This document shows, piece by piece, positions 1-8,355 of a stretch of 64,000 bases of DNA. Every line of letters starts with the position of its first letter. Position 1 is the stretch's first letter. Below the pieces are notes generated by a model. That model saw only the letters and a program-made list of their open reading frames with translations, was not told where the DNA came from and searched no databases. Where the stretch lies: assembly GCA_025210515.1 (NCBI GenBank), contig JAOARM010000010.1:167646-231645 (forward strand), in the 5' to 3' direction. The stretch comes from Vallitalea sp. Lineage in GTDB: Bacteria; Bacillota; Clostridia; Lachnospirales; Vallitaleaceae. The position numbers were made by a program, and so were the translations under genes.

Positions 1-230
1 TGATTACCAACAAATAAAACTGTTTCATCTGGTATGTTTTGTAAACCTGTAATAGTTATTTTACTACCAGTTAAAAACATAATACCTTTTGTTAAACCTG
101 TAACTAAAGTTTTACTAATTTCATATTGCTTTGTTTTTGAAAATAACCCTACTGCAAAACATATTATAAGTATGGGTAATGTAATAATAATATATATACC
201 AATAAATATAACAATTATTACTGATCTCAT
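1..230 (-). CDS. plsC: 1-acyl-glycerol-3-phosphate acyltransferase (PlsC family), 5' part only
   Basis: The reading frame runs off the left edge, leaving 76 complete codons. It starts at ATG 230 behind a good ribosome site (AAGGTGAT). An N-terminal hydrophobic segment (residues about 3-27) is followed by ITGLQNIPDETVLFVGN. This matches the region just before the NHxxxxD acyltransferase box of PlsC enzymes, in which GLENIP leads into the catalytic histidine. The next codon begins CA, so it can be His. The family transfers a fatty acyl group to lysophosphatidic acid at the membrane to make phosphatidic acid. The catalytic box lies outside the window, so the assignment rests on the pre-box motif only. 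malQ lies upstream on the same strand, 166 bases away. Confidence 0.6.
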   Translation of the reverse strand, partial: MRSVIIVIFIGIYIIITLPILIICFAVGLFSKTKQYEISKTLVTGLTKGIMFLTGSKITITGLQNIPDETVLFVGN

Positions 231-396
231 TTAATCACCTTATCCACTATAGTTTTCTATACATTATAAGCTTAAGACTATATGAGTGCTTTGATAACTA
301 TGTCACAAGTTAGTTACGAATATAGACTATATGCTTATATATGTTAATCATTATTATATCATTAATAATATTTTTTCGCCATATTTATTATATAAT

Positions 397-1932
397 TTAC
401 TTCAACATGGACTGGTTTCTCCCAAATAGTATAGTAATTTGCTTTAATCTGTGGATAATATTATTATTTAGCATATCTTCTGTGTATCTCCATTGCCAAT
501 TACCCATAGATGTACCAGGTAAATTCATCCTTGCATTAGTATCAAGAGATAAAATATCTTGTAAAGGTACTATTGCCATCTGTGAAACTGAGCTAAAACA
601 AGTTCTAATAAAATCCCAGCTTATATTATTAGCATCAGTATTCATATATCTTCTGACTTTGTCTTTCTTATTTTCGTCTACTTTTTGATACCATCCAACT
701 GTTGTATCATTGTCATGAGTGCCACTATAGCATATAGTGTTAAATGTATAATTATGAGGAAGAAAATCATTGTCTTTCATATCTTCAAAAGCAAATTGTA
801 ATATTTTCATTCCAGGTAAATTATAATCATCTCTCAATTTTTTTACTTCATCTGTTATAATGCCTAAATCTTCTGCAATAATAGGTAAATCATTACCTAG
901 AGAATGACAAATAGCATCAAACAAATCATTTGAAGGCCCTTTTTTCCAAGTGCCATTAATAGCTGTTTTGTTACCATATGGAATAGACCAATAACTTTCA
1001 AATCCACGAAAATGATCAATCCTAATAATATCAACTAATTGAAGATTATGTGATAACCTGCTTATCCACCACTTATAATTAGTTTTTTTGTGTATAGCCC
1101 AATTATATAATGGATTACCCCATAACTGACCAGATTCACTAAAGTAATCAGGAGGGACACCTGCTACATCTGTTGGATAGCCATTAGAATCAAGTGAAAA
1201 TAGTTCTCTATTAGCCCATACATCACTGCTATCATATGATACAAATATTGGTATATCACCTATAATTTTAATACCATTTTTGTTAGCATAATTTTTCAGA
1301 TCAGTCCATTGCTTATAGAAAATATACTGAATGAATTTATAATAATTAACTTCTGTATATAGTTTTTCCCTCCACAAATCTTTTGATTCCTGTGTTGGGT
1401 TAGCAATAGTTGTGTCCCACTCACTCCATACTTTACCACCAAAATAATCTTTGCATGCCATGAAGAGAGCATAATCATCTAGCCATTGTTTATTGTTATT
1501 ACAAAATAATTCATATTCTTTAATTAATATATTATTGCTTGACTTATTAAAGTTGCTATATGCTTTTTTTAGTAGAGAAAATTTATAGTTAATAACTAAT
1601 CCGTAATCAATTTTATGAGAATGAAATGAGTGAGAGTTATTAATATCTTCATAATCTAATAGATTTTCTTCAATTAATTTATCTGGGCTTATAATAAGAG
1701 GTTGCCCTGCAAATGATGAAAAGGATTGATAAGGTGAATCGCCAAAACCTGTAGGACCAATAGGAAGTATTTGCCATAATGATTGTTTGCTTTCTATGAG
1801 AAAATCAATGAAATGATAAGCTAAATAACCTAAATCTCCTATTCCATATGGGCTTGGTAAAGAAGTAGGGTGTAGAAGTACACCAGATATTCTTTCATTT
1901 ATATTTTCTGTATTTGTGTCTTTCAATAACAT
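397..1932 (-). CDS. malQ: 4-alpha-glucanotransferase (amylomaltase, GH77)
   Basis: This cytoplasmic enzyme transfers alpha-1,4-glucan segments between maltodextrins. It shows the GH77 opening RISGVLLHPTSLPSPYGIGD and the catalytic triad: Asp306 in IIRIDHFRGFESYW, Glu354 in IIAEDLG and Asp407 in SGTHDNDTT. The 511 residues are the usual bacterial length. The start is ambiguous. GTG 1935, ATG 1932 and TTG 1926 are in frame, and GGGGTGAT, which pairs with the 16S anti-SD, overlaps the GTG and ATG, so TTG 1926 is a real alternative. It works in the same pathway as the phosphorylase at 8.4-10.8 kb but is not in an operon with it. Confidence 0.95.
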   Translation of the reverse strand: MLLKDTNTENINERISGVLLHPTSLPSPYGIGDLGYLAYHFIDFLIESKQSLWQILPIGPTGFGDSPYQSFSSFAGQPLIISPDKLIEENLLDYEDINNSHSFHSHKIDYGLVINYKFSLLKKAYSNFNKSSNNILIKEYELFCNNNKQWLDDYALFMACKDYFGGKVWSEWDTTIANPTQESKDLWREKLYTEVNYYKFIQYIFYKQWTDLKNYANKNGIKIIGDIPIFVSYDSSDVWANRELFSLDSNGYPTDVAGVPPDYFSESGQLWGNPLYNWAIHKKTNYKWWISRLSHNLQLVDIIRIDHFRGFESYWSIPYGNKTAINGTWKKGPSNDLFDAICHSLGNDLPIIAEDLGIITDEVKKLRDDYNLPGMKILQFAFEDMKDNDFLPHNYTFNTICYSGTHDNDTTVGWYQKVDENKKDKVRRYMNTDANNISWDFIRTCFSSVSQMAIVPLQDILSLDTNARMNLPGTSMGNWQWRYTEDMLNNNIIHRLKQITILFGRNQSMLK

Positions 1933-2169
1933 CACCCCAAGTATTTATTTGTTTTATAGTATATATGAATAATATAGAAAATGTGACCTTCATATAATAA
2001 ATATTCATATGTATATAAAAGTTAGTTATAGTATGAACTAAAAAGAGTGCATTTAACCATAAGTATAACTATTGGAATAATCTAATTATTGACAAGATGT
2101 ACAGTAATTATAAATAATGTTGAAAAGATGGTACTAGTAATATATATTGGATGCGTATTGTTAGAATAA

Positions 2170-2227
2170 AAGTAAAGAAATAGGTTAGATATGAAGGGAT
2201 TTATTAGTTATTTTCATACCTAACCTA
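2170..2227 (-). terminator. Intrinsic terminator of pncB in the 313-base gap before malQ
   Basis: Read on the minus strand, AGGTTAGGTATGAA pairs with TTCATATCTAACCT across a 17-base loop and is followed by a T-rich stretch. It lies just past the pncB stop. The rest of the gap (about 1936-2170) is AT-rich, must hold the malQ promoter and shows no convincing gene. Confidence 0.65.
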
Positions 2228-2245
2228 ATGTACATAATTAAATAT

Positions 2246-3700
2246 CTATCTGTCTTGTTTGAATTCTTTTATCATAGTTTGTTTTAGATCATATAGTTCT
2301 TGCGATAAATCAACATATACTGTCTGAGGATTAATGAGTCTTCTTGATTCATCCCATAAAGTTGATAATTCTTGTTCGCAATATTTTTTAATATCAAAAG
2401 TGCTTGGTGACTTATATACACATTTTCCTTGTTGAAATATTGGTACAAGAAGGTCTTTTGTATAGTAAGAGTTAGGTTTTAGTTCCATTTTCTTCCAAGT
2501 AGCTTTTGGGTCAAATAGAACTAGAGGTTTTGATGAATCAATAGTTTCATGATTAAGAGCTATTAAATCAGCTTTAATTTTTCCTGTGTTTTTATCATAG
2601 ATTCTAAATATTTTTTTATTACCTGGGTTAGTAATTTTACCTGGGTTTTCTGATATTTTCATTTTAGGAATATAAGTCCCTTCTTCATATTTAGCAGATA
2701 ATTTATATACACCGCCAAAAGAAGGACAACCTTTTGAAGTTATGAGATTAGTACCAACTCCCCATAAAGTAATCTTAGCTCCTTGTAATTTTAAATCCCT
2801 AATTAGATATTCGTCTAAATCACTAGATGCACTAATTATTGCATCTTCAAAACCTGCATCATCTAACATTTTTCTTGCTTTTTTAGATAGATAAGATAAA
2901 TCACCACTATCTAGTCTAATTCCATAAAATCCTAATTTGACACCCTGTTCTCTAAGTTCCCTAAACACTGTAATTGCATTAGGAACACCTGATTTTAGAG
3001 TATCATATGTATCAACTAATAATAAACAAGTAGTAGGATATAGATGTGCATATTTTCTGAATGCTGTTAGCTCATCTGGAAAGCTCATTACCCAACTATG
3101 TGCATGAGTTCCTTTAGCTGGAATATCAAACATTTTACCCGCTAATACGTTAGAAGTGGCACTACAACCACCAATTACTGCGGCTCTAGCTCCATAAATT
3201 CCTGCATCAGCGCCTTGGGCTCTTCTAAGTCCAAATTCTAGAACAACATCATCACCTGCCGCCCATTTAACACGTGCTGCTTTTGTAGCAATTAGACTTT
3301 GGTGATTAATAAGTGTTAATAAAGCGGTTTCAATAAGTTGAGCTTCACATAATGGTGCAACGATTTTAAGTAAAGGTTCATTAGGAAACACAACAGTTCC
3401 TTCTGGTACTGCGTAGATATCACCAGTGAATCTAAAAGTTCCAAGATAATCTAAAAACTCATCTGAAAAAACATTTTGATCTCTTAGATAACTTATGTCT
3501 TCATCAGAGAAATTAAGATTATTTATATAGTCAATTGCTTGGTCAAGTCCAGCGGCAATTGCGAAGCTACTACCATGAGGGTTAGAGCGATAGAATAAAT
3601 CAAAAACAGCTATTTGATTATATGAATCTAAGTTATGATAACCCTGCATCATAGTTAATTGATAAAAATCTGTTAGCAATGTTAAATCAACATTTGCCAT
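2246..3700 (-). CDS. pncB: Nicotinate phosphoribosyltransferase
   Basis: It makes nicotinate mononucleotide from nicotinate and PRPP, coupled to ATP hydrolysis, in the NAD salvage pathway. The start MANVDLTLLTDFYQLTMMQG and the motif GTHAHSWVMSF, which holds the histidine phosphorylated in this family, are clear. GFYGIRLDSGDL and the glycine-rich LWGVGTNL near the PRPP site are also present. The 484 residues fit the longer Gram-positive form. ATG 3700 has AAGGAATAAAA in front. It is transcribed away from the EamA transporter across a 206-base divergent gap. Confidence 0.96.
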   Translation of the reverse strand: MANVDLTLLTDFYQLTMMQGYHNLDSYNQIAVFDLFYRSNPHGSSFAIAAGLDQAIDYINNLNFSDEDISYLRDQNVFSDEFLDYLGTFRFTGDIYAVPEGTVVFPNEPLLKIVAPLCEAQLIETALLTLINHQSLIATKAARVKWAAGDDVVLEFGLRRAQGADAGIYGARAAVIGGCSATSNVLAGKMFDIPAKGTHAHSWVMSFPDELTAFRKYAHLYPTTCLLLVDTYDTLKSGVPNAITVFRELREQGVKLGFYGIRLDSGDLSYLSKKARKMLDDAGFEDAIISASSDLDEYLIRDLKLQGAKITLWGVGTNLITSKGCPSFGGVYKLSAKYEEGTYIPKMKISENPGKITNPGNKKIFRIYDKNTGKIKADLIALNHETIDSSKPLVLFDPKATWKKMELKPNSYYTKDLLVPIFQQGKCVYKSPSTFDIKKYCEQELSTLWDESRRLINPQTVYVDLSQELYDLKQTMIKEFKQDR

Positions 3701-3906
3701 TTTTATTCCTTCTTTCTTATATAAAGTATGTTAAATAACCTATAAAATATTTGCATTACATTTTTCTATAGTTTATACTATTATAGCATAACATTCAAGG
3801 TTTTTTGGATAAACTAGCTAATGTATTATTAGTTATTATGAGGGAATATGTTTAATAATATTTTATAAAATACATATAAGAAAAATGGAAGGAATGACGT
3901 AATATA

Positions 3907-4833
3907 ATGAATAAAAAAACTTTACCTATATTAGCACTTATTTCTTGTTTTTTATGGGCAAGTGCTTTTCCAGTATTAAAAATAACTTATGAATTACTTA
4001 ATATGAACTCTAATGATATTTATTCAAAAGTACAACTTGCAGGGTATAGATTTTTGCTTGCGGCTATTATTATTTTTGTTATTTATATGATTATATACAA
4101 GAAACTACCAAAGTTTTCACTAAAAGATTTTAAACTATATTTGTTGTTAGGATTATTTCAGACTACACTTCAGTATTTCTTTTTCTATAATGGGTTAGCT
4201 AATACTTCTGGAGTAAAGGCTGCTGTATTATCTTCTAGTGGTACTTTTTTTGTAGTTATACTTGCACATATTGTATACACAGATGATAAAATTACTTTTA
4301 ATAAAATTATTGGTTTGTTATCTGGTTTTATAGGAATTATTGTGATTAATATGGATAATATTGGTTCTACAAGTGATTTTTTCAATATATCATTAATGGG
4401 TGAAGGATTTTTAATATGTGCTGGTTTAGTTAGTGCTATAGGTACAATACTTGCAAAGAATATTATGAAAGGCAGAAATCCTTTTATTGTAACAGGTGGT
4501 CAAATGCTAATGGGTTCTATTATATTATTAATAGTAGGTCTTATAGGAAATGGTGGACAGGTTATAGAGTTTAATAGTAAAGCATTCTCGCTATATGTCT
4601 ATTCAGCATTTTTATCTGCAATTGCATTTTGTATATGGTATTACTTACTTAGGAAATTTAAAGCTACAGAGGTTACTATATATAAATTTCTTATTCCTAT
4701 ATTAGGAGCAATATTATCAGTTTTATTTATAAGAGAAGAAACATTTAATAAGTATATAATAGTTGGACTTTTATTTGCTTCAGGTGGAATATATATCGTA
4801 AACAAAATAAATAGTAATTACAAAAACAATTAG
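3907..4833 (+). CDS. EamA/DMT-superfamily transporter (10-TM permease)
   Basis: The 308-residue protein is almost entirely hydrophobic and is built of two EamA repeats of about five helices each. It opens with ILALISCFLWASAFPVLK, and the second repeat starts near residue 160 at LMGEGFLICAGLVSAIGTI. A conserved-type motif LANTSGVKAAVLSSSGTFF ends repeat one. Members export amino acids, nucleosides or other small metabolites, and the substrate cannot be read from sequence. The start has AAGGAATGACG upstream. It stands alone and is followed by a hairpin. Confidence 0.9.
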   Translation: MNKKTLPILALISCFLWASAFPVLKITYELLNMNSNDIYSKVQLAGYRFLLAAIIIFVIYMIIYKKLPKFSLKDFKLYLLLGLFQTTLQYFFFYNGLANTSGVKAAVLSSSGTFFVVILAHIVYTDDKITFNKIIGLLSGFIGIIVINMDNIGSTSDFFNISLMGEGFLICAGLVSAIGTILAKNIMKGRNPFIVTGGQMLMGSIILLIVGLIGNGGQVIEFNSKAFSLYVYSAFLSAIAFCIWYYLLRKFKATEVTIYKFLIPILGAILSVLFIREETFNKYIIVGLLFASGGIYIVNKINSNYKNN

Positions 4834-4923
4834 TACATTATAGGCATTAAAGCTTTTCATTTCCATACTTTACAAAGTCATTGATAAAGGTTATAATGGT
4901 GTAATATATAGTTGTATGTATTT

Positions 4924-4953
4924 AAAGCCCTTCATCAATTGGTGTAGGGCTTT
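4924..4953 (+). terminator. Hairpin after the EamA transporter gene
   Basis: AAAGCCCT pairs perfectly with AGGGCTTT, and an inner CATC/GGTG pair extends the stem. There is no long T-tract outside the stem, so termination may be weak. It lies 91 bases past the transporter stop and 92 bases before ileS. Confidence 0.5.
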
Positions 4954-5045
4954 GACTAAAATATTAGTTCGTGTTTACATAACATGGACAACTAATTGAA
5001 AAGAATATCTTATATAAGAGATAATATAAATTAGGAGGTATCAAG

Positions 5046-8000
5046 GTGTATAAGAAAGTATCGACTGATCTGAATTTTAGAGATCGTGAAAAAGAAATAC
5101 TTAATTTTTGGAATGAAAATGATATTTTTAAGAAAAGTATTGAATTAAGAAAGGATGGACCTACTTACACTTTCTATGATGGACCACCAACGGCTAATGG
5201 AAAGCCTCATATTGGACATGTTCTAACTAGAGTTATAAAAGATTTAATTCCTAGATATAGAACTATGAAAGGATATAAAGTTCTTAGAAAAGCAGGCTGG
5301 GATACTCATGGTCTACCTGTTGAATTAGAAGTAGAGAAATTACTTGGTCTTGATGGAAAAGAACAAATTGAAGAATATGGTCTTGAACCATTTATTGAAA
5401 AATGTAAAGAGAGTGTATGGAAATATAAAGGTATGTGGGAAGATTTCAGTGGTACAGTTGGATTCTGGGCTGATATGGAAGATCCATATGTAACATACCA
5501 TAATGAATACATTGAATCTGTTTGGTGGATTCTTAAGCAAATATGGGAAAAAGATTTATTATATAAAGGTCATAAAATCGTTCCATATTGTCCACGTTGT
5601 GGAACACCTCTTTCTAGTCATGAAGTTGCACAAGGCTACAAAGATGTAAAAGAAAAATCAGTAATTGCTAAATTCAAAGTAAAAAATGAAGATAATGTGT
5701 ATATATTAGCGTGGACTACTACACCTTGGACATTACCTTCTAACGTTGCTTTATCTGTTAATCCAAAAGAAACATATATTAGAGCAAAAGTTAATAATGA
5801 AGTATATATTCTTGCAGAAGCATTAGCTGATAGAGTATTAGGTGAAGAATATGAAGTAATTGGAAGTTGTACAGGAAAAGATTTAGAATATACAGAGTAT
5901 GTTCCATTATTTGACTTTGTTACTCCGGATAAAAAAGCATATTATGTTGCTTGTGCAGATTTTGTTACATTATCAGATGGTACAGGTGTAGTTCATACAG
6001 CACCAGCTTTTGGTGAAGACGATGCACAAGTAGGAAGAAAATATGATTTACCATTCGTTCAGCTTGTAGATGAACAAGGAGAGTTTGTTGAGGCAGTAAC
6101 TGAGTGGAAGGGAATATTTGTTAAGAAAGCTGATCCAATGATTATTAAGCATTTAGAAGAAAAAGGTTTATTATTCCATGCTCTTGATTATGAGCATTCT
6201 TATCCATATTGTTGGAGATGTGATACACCGCTTCTATATTATGCAAGAGATACATGGTTTATCAAAATGACAGAAGTTAGAGATAGACTAATTAAAAATA
6301 ACGAACAAATTAAATGGTTACCAGAATCTATAGGTACTAAGAGATTTGGAAACTGGTTAGAAAATGTTATGGATTGGGGATTAAGCCGTGATAGATATTG
6401 GGGTACACCACTTAATATCTGGGAATGTGAATGCGGTCACCGTCACGCAATTGGAAGCATAGAAGAACTTAAAAAAATGAGTGACAATTGTCCAGATGAT
6501 ATAGAACTTCATCGTCCATATATTGATGATGTTTTAATTAACTGTCCAGAATGTAGTAAGAAGATGAAGAGGGTAACCCCTGTTATTGACTGTTGGTTTG
6601 ATTCAGGAGCTATGCCTTATGCACAATGGCACTATCCTTTTGAAAATAAAGAAATATTTGAAGATAACTTCCCAGCTGATTTTATTAGTGAAGCAGTTGA
6701 CCAAACTAGAGGTTGGTTCTACTCACTATTAGCTATATCAACAGTATTATTTGATAAGCCAGCATTTAAGAATGTTGTTGTACTTGGACTTGTTCAAGAT
6801 GAAAATGGACAGAAAATGTCTAAATCAAAAGGAAATGCAGTTGATCCTTTTGAAGCACTTGAAAAACACGGTGCAGATGCAGTTAGATGGTATTTCTATA
6901 ATAACAGTGCTCCTTGGCTTCCTAATAAGTTCTACGATAACGCAGTTGTTGAAGGACAAAGAAAGTTCATGGGAACATTCTGGAATACTTATGCATTCTA
7001 TGTGTTATATGCTAATATTGATCAGTTTGACCCAACAAAATATGAACTTGATTATGATAAATTATCATTAATGGATAAATGGTTATTATCTAAGCTTAAT
7101 ACATTAATTAAAACAGTAGATAATAATCTTGATAACTACTTAATTACAGAATCAACAAGAGCTATTGCAGAATTTGTTGATGACCTAAGTAACTGGTATG
7201 TAAGAAGAAGTAGAGAGAGATTCTGGCAAAAAGATATGCCACAGGATAAAGTTAATGCATATATGACATTACACACTGCTCTTACTACTTTAGCAAAAGT
7301 TACAGCTCCATTTATACCATTTATGGCAGATGAGATATATAGAAATCTTGAATACAATTTCAATAACGAAGCTCCAGAAAGTGTACATCTATGTGATTTC
7401 CCAGTTGCTAATGAAGAAATCATTGACTTAGAGCTTGAGAAAAATATGGAATTAGTATTGAAAATCGTTGTAAGTGGTAGAGCTTGTAGAAATAGTGCTA
7501 ATATTAAAAACAGACAACCTATAGGTAAGATGTATGTAAAATCATCATTTGATTTACCAGAATTATATAAAGAAATAGTTTCAGAAGAGCTTAATATAAA
7601 AGAGGTATTATTTACTGATGATGTTAGAGAATTTACAACTTATAACTTCAAGCCTCAACTTAAGACAGTTGGACCAAAATACGGAAAATTATTAAATCAG
7701 ATTAGAACATTACTTCAAGATGGTGATGGTAATATGATGATGGATGAATTAAAAACTAATGAAATGTTAAAATTTGATATAGATGGCACAATTGTTGAAC
7801 TTGCAGAAGAAGACTTATTAATTCAATCAACTAAAAAATCAGGATATGAATCTAATACTGACAAAGATGTAACAGTTGTTATTGATACTAATTTATCTAA
7901 TGAACTTATTGAAGAAGGATTAGTTAGAGAAATAATAAGTAAAATTCAAACTATGAGAAAAGAAGCTGATTTTGAAGTTACTGACCATATTAAGATATAT

Positions 8001-8168
8001 GTTGATGATAATGAGAAATTAATTGGTATTATTAATAACAATAAAGAAGAAATCTTATCAGAAACATTAGCAGAAGAGCTTAATATATGTAAGAATGAAG
8101 ATGCTTACTCAAAAGAATGGAAAATAAATAGCGAACCAATTTATTTAGGGGTACAAAACATTAAATAA
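5046..8168 (+). CDS. ileS: Isoleucyl-tRNA synthetase
   Basis: This class I aminoacyl-tRNA synthetase charges tRNA-Ile. The HIGH signature is residues 55-58 (within PPTANGKPHIGH) and KMSKS is residues 590-594. The editing domain (about 190-400) includes the conserved TPWTLPSN. A zinc-type CPRCGTP lies near residue 185, and further Cys pairs lie in the 470-515 region. At 1040 residues it is the long form common in Clostridia, resembling the eukaryotic-type, mupirocin-insensitive IleS. The start is GTG 5046, seven bases after AGGAGG. The leader is about 200 bases and I find no T-box in it. Confidence 0.97.
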   Translation: MYKKVSTDLNFRDREKEILNFWNENDIFKKSIELRKDGPTYTFYDGPPTANGKPHIGHVLTRVIKDLIPRYRTMKGYKVLRKAGWDTHGLPVELEVEKLLGLDGKEQIEEYGLEPFIEKCKESVWKYKGMWEDFSGTVGFWADMEDPYVTYHNEYIESVWWILKQIWEKDLLYKGHKIVPYCPRCGTPLSSHEVAQGYKDVKEKSVIAKFKVKNEDNVYILAWTTTPWTLPSNVALSVNPKETYIRAKVNNEVYILAEALADRVLGEEYEVIGSCTGKDLEYTEYVPLFDFVTPDKKAYYVACADFVTLSDGTGVVHTAPAFGEDDAQVGRKYDLPFVQLVDEQGEFVEAVTEWKGIFVKKADPMIIKHLEEKGLLFHALDYEHSYPYCWRCDTPLLYYARDTWFIKMTEVRDRLIKNNEQIKWLPESIGTKRFGNWLENVMDWGLSRDRYWGTPLNIWECECGHRHAIGSIEELKKMSDNCPDDIELHRPYIDDVLINCPECSKKMKRVTPVIDCWFDSGAMPYAQWHYPFENKEIFEDNFPADFISEAVDQTRGWFYSLLAISTVLFDKPAFKNVVVLGLVQDENGQKMSKSKGNAVDPFEALEKHGADAVRWYFYNNSAPWLPNKFYDNAVVEGQRKFMGTFWNTYAFYVLYANIDQFDPTKYELDYDKLSLMDKWLLSKLNTLIKTVDNNLDNYLITESTRAIAEFVDDLSNWYVRRSRERFWQKDMPQDKVNAYMTLHTALTTLAKVTAPFIPFMADEIYRNLEYNFNNEAPESVHLCDFPVANEEIIDLELEKNMELVLKIVVSGRACRNSANIKNRQPIGKMYVKSSFDLPELYKEIVSEELNIKEVLFTDDVREFTTYNFKPQLKTVGPKYGKLLNQIRTLLQDGDGNMMMDELKTNEMLKFDIDGTIVELAEEDLLIQSTKKSGYESNTDKDVTVVIDTNLSNELIEEGLVREIISKIQTMRKEADFEVTDHIKIYVDDNEKLIGIINNNKEEILSETLAEELNICKNEDAYSKEWKINSEPIYLGVQNIK

Positions 8169-8198
8169 ATAGATAAGTAATATATAAAATTATTATTG

Positions 8199-8248
8199 AA
8201 GATGATAATTCTATTTTGATTAACAGAATAGAACTATCATCTTTTTTT
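8199..8248 (+). terminator. Intrinsic terminator of ileS
   Basis: A long stem (AAGATGAT and ATTCTATT pairing with AATAGAA and ATCATCTT) is followed by a run of seven T. It sits just after the ileS stop and before the glycogen phosphorylase gene. Confidence 0.88.
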
Positions 8249-8355
8249 AATTTTTTTATTAAATTATTAGTAAAAAAAATTAAATTTAGGCATAATATGT
8301 AACATAGCATACATGAATCCATTGAGAAAAATAATCGTAATGGAAAGGGATGAGA

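Noticed and set aside
34..234. Plus-strand open frame of 66 codons at the left edge
   Set aside because: The minus strand here reads as the start of a PlsC-type acyltransferase with a good ribosome site; the plus frame is its shadow.
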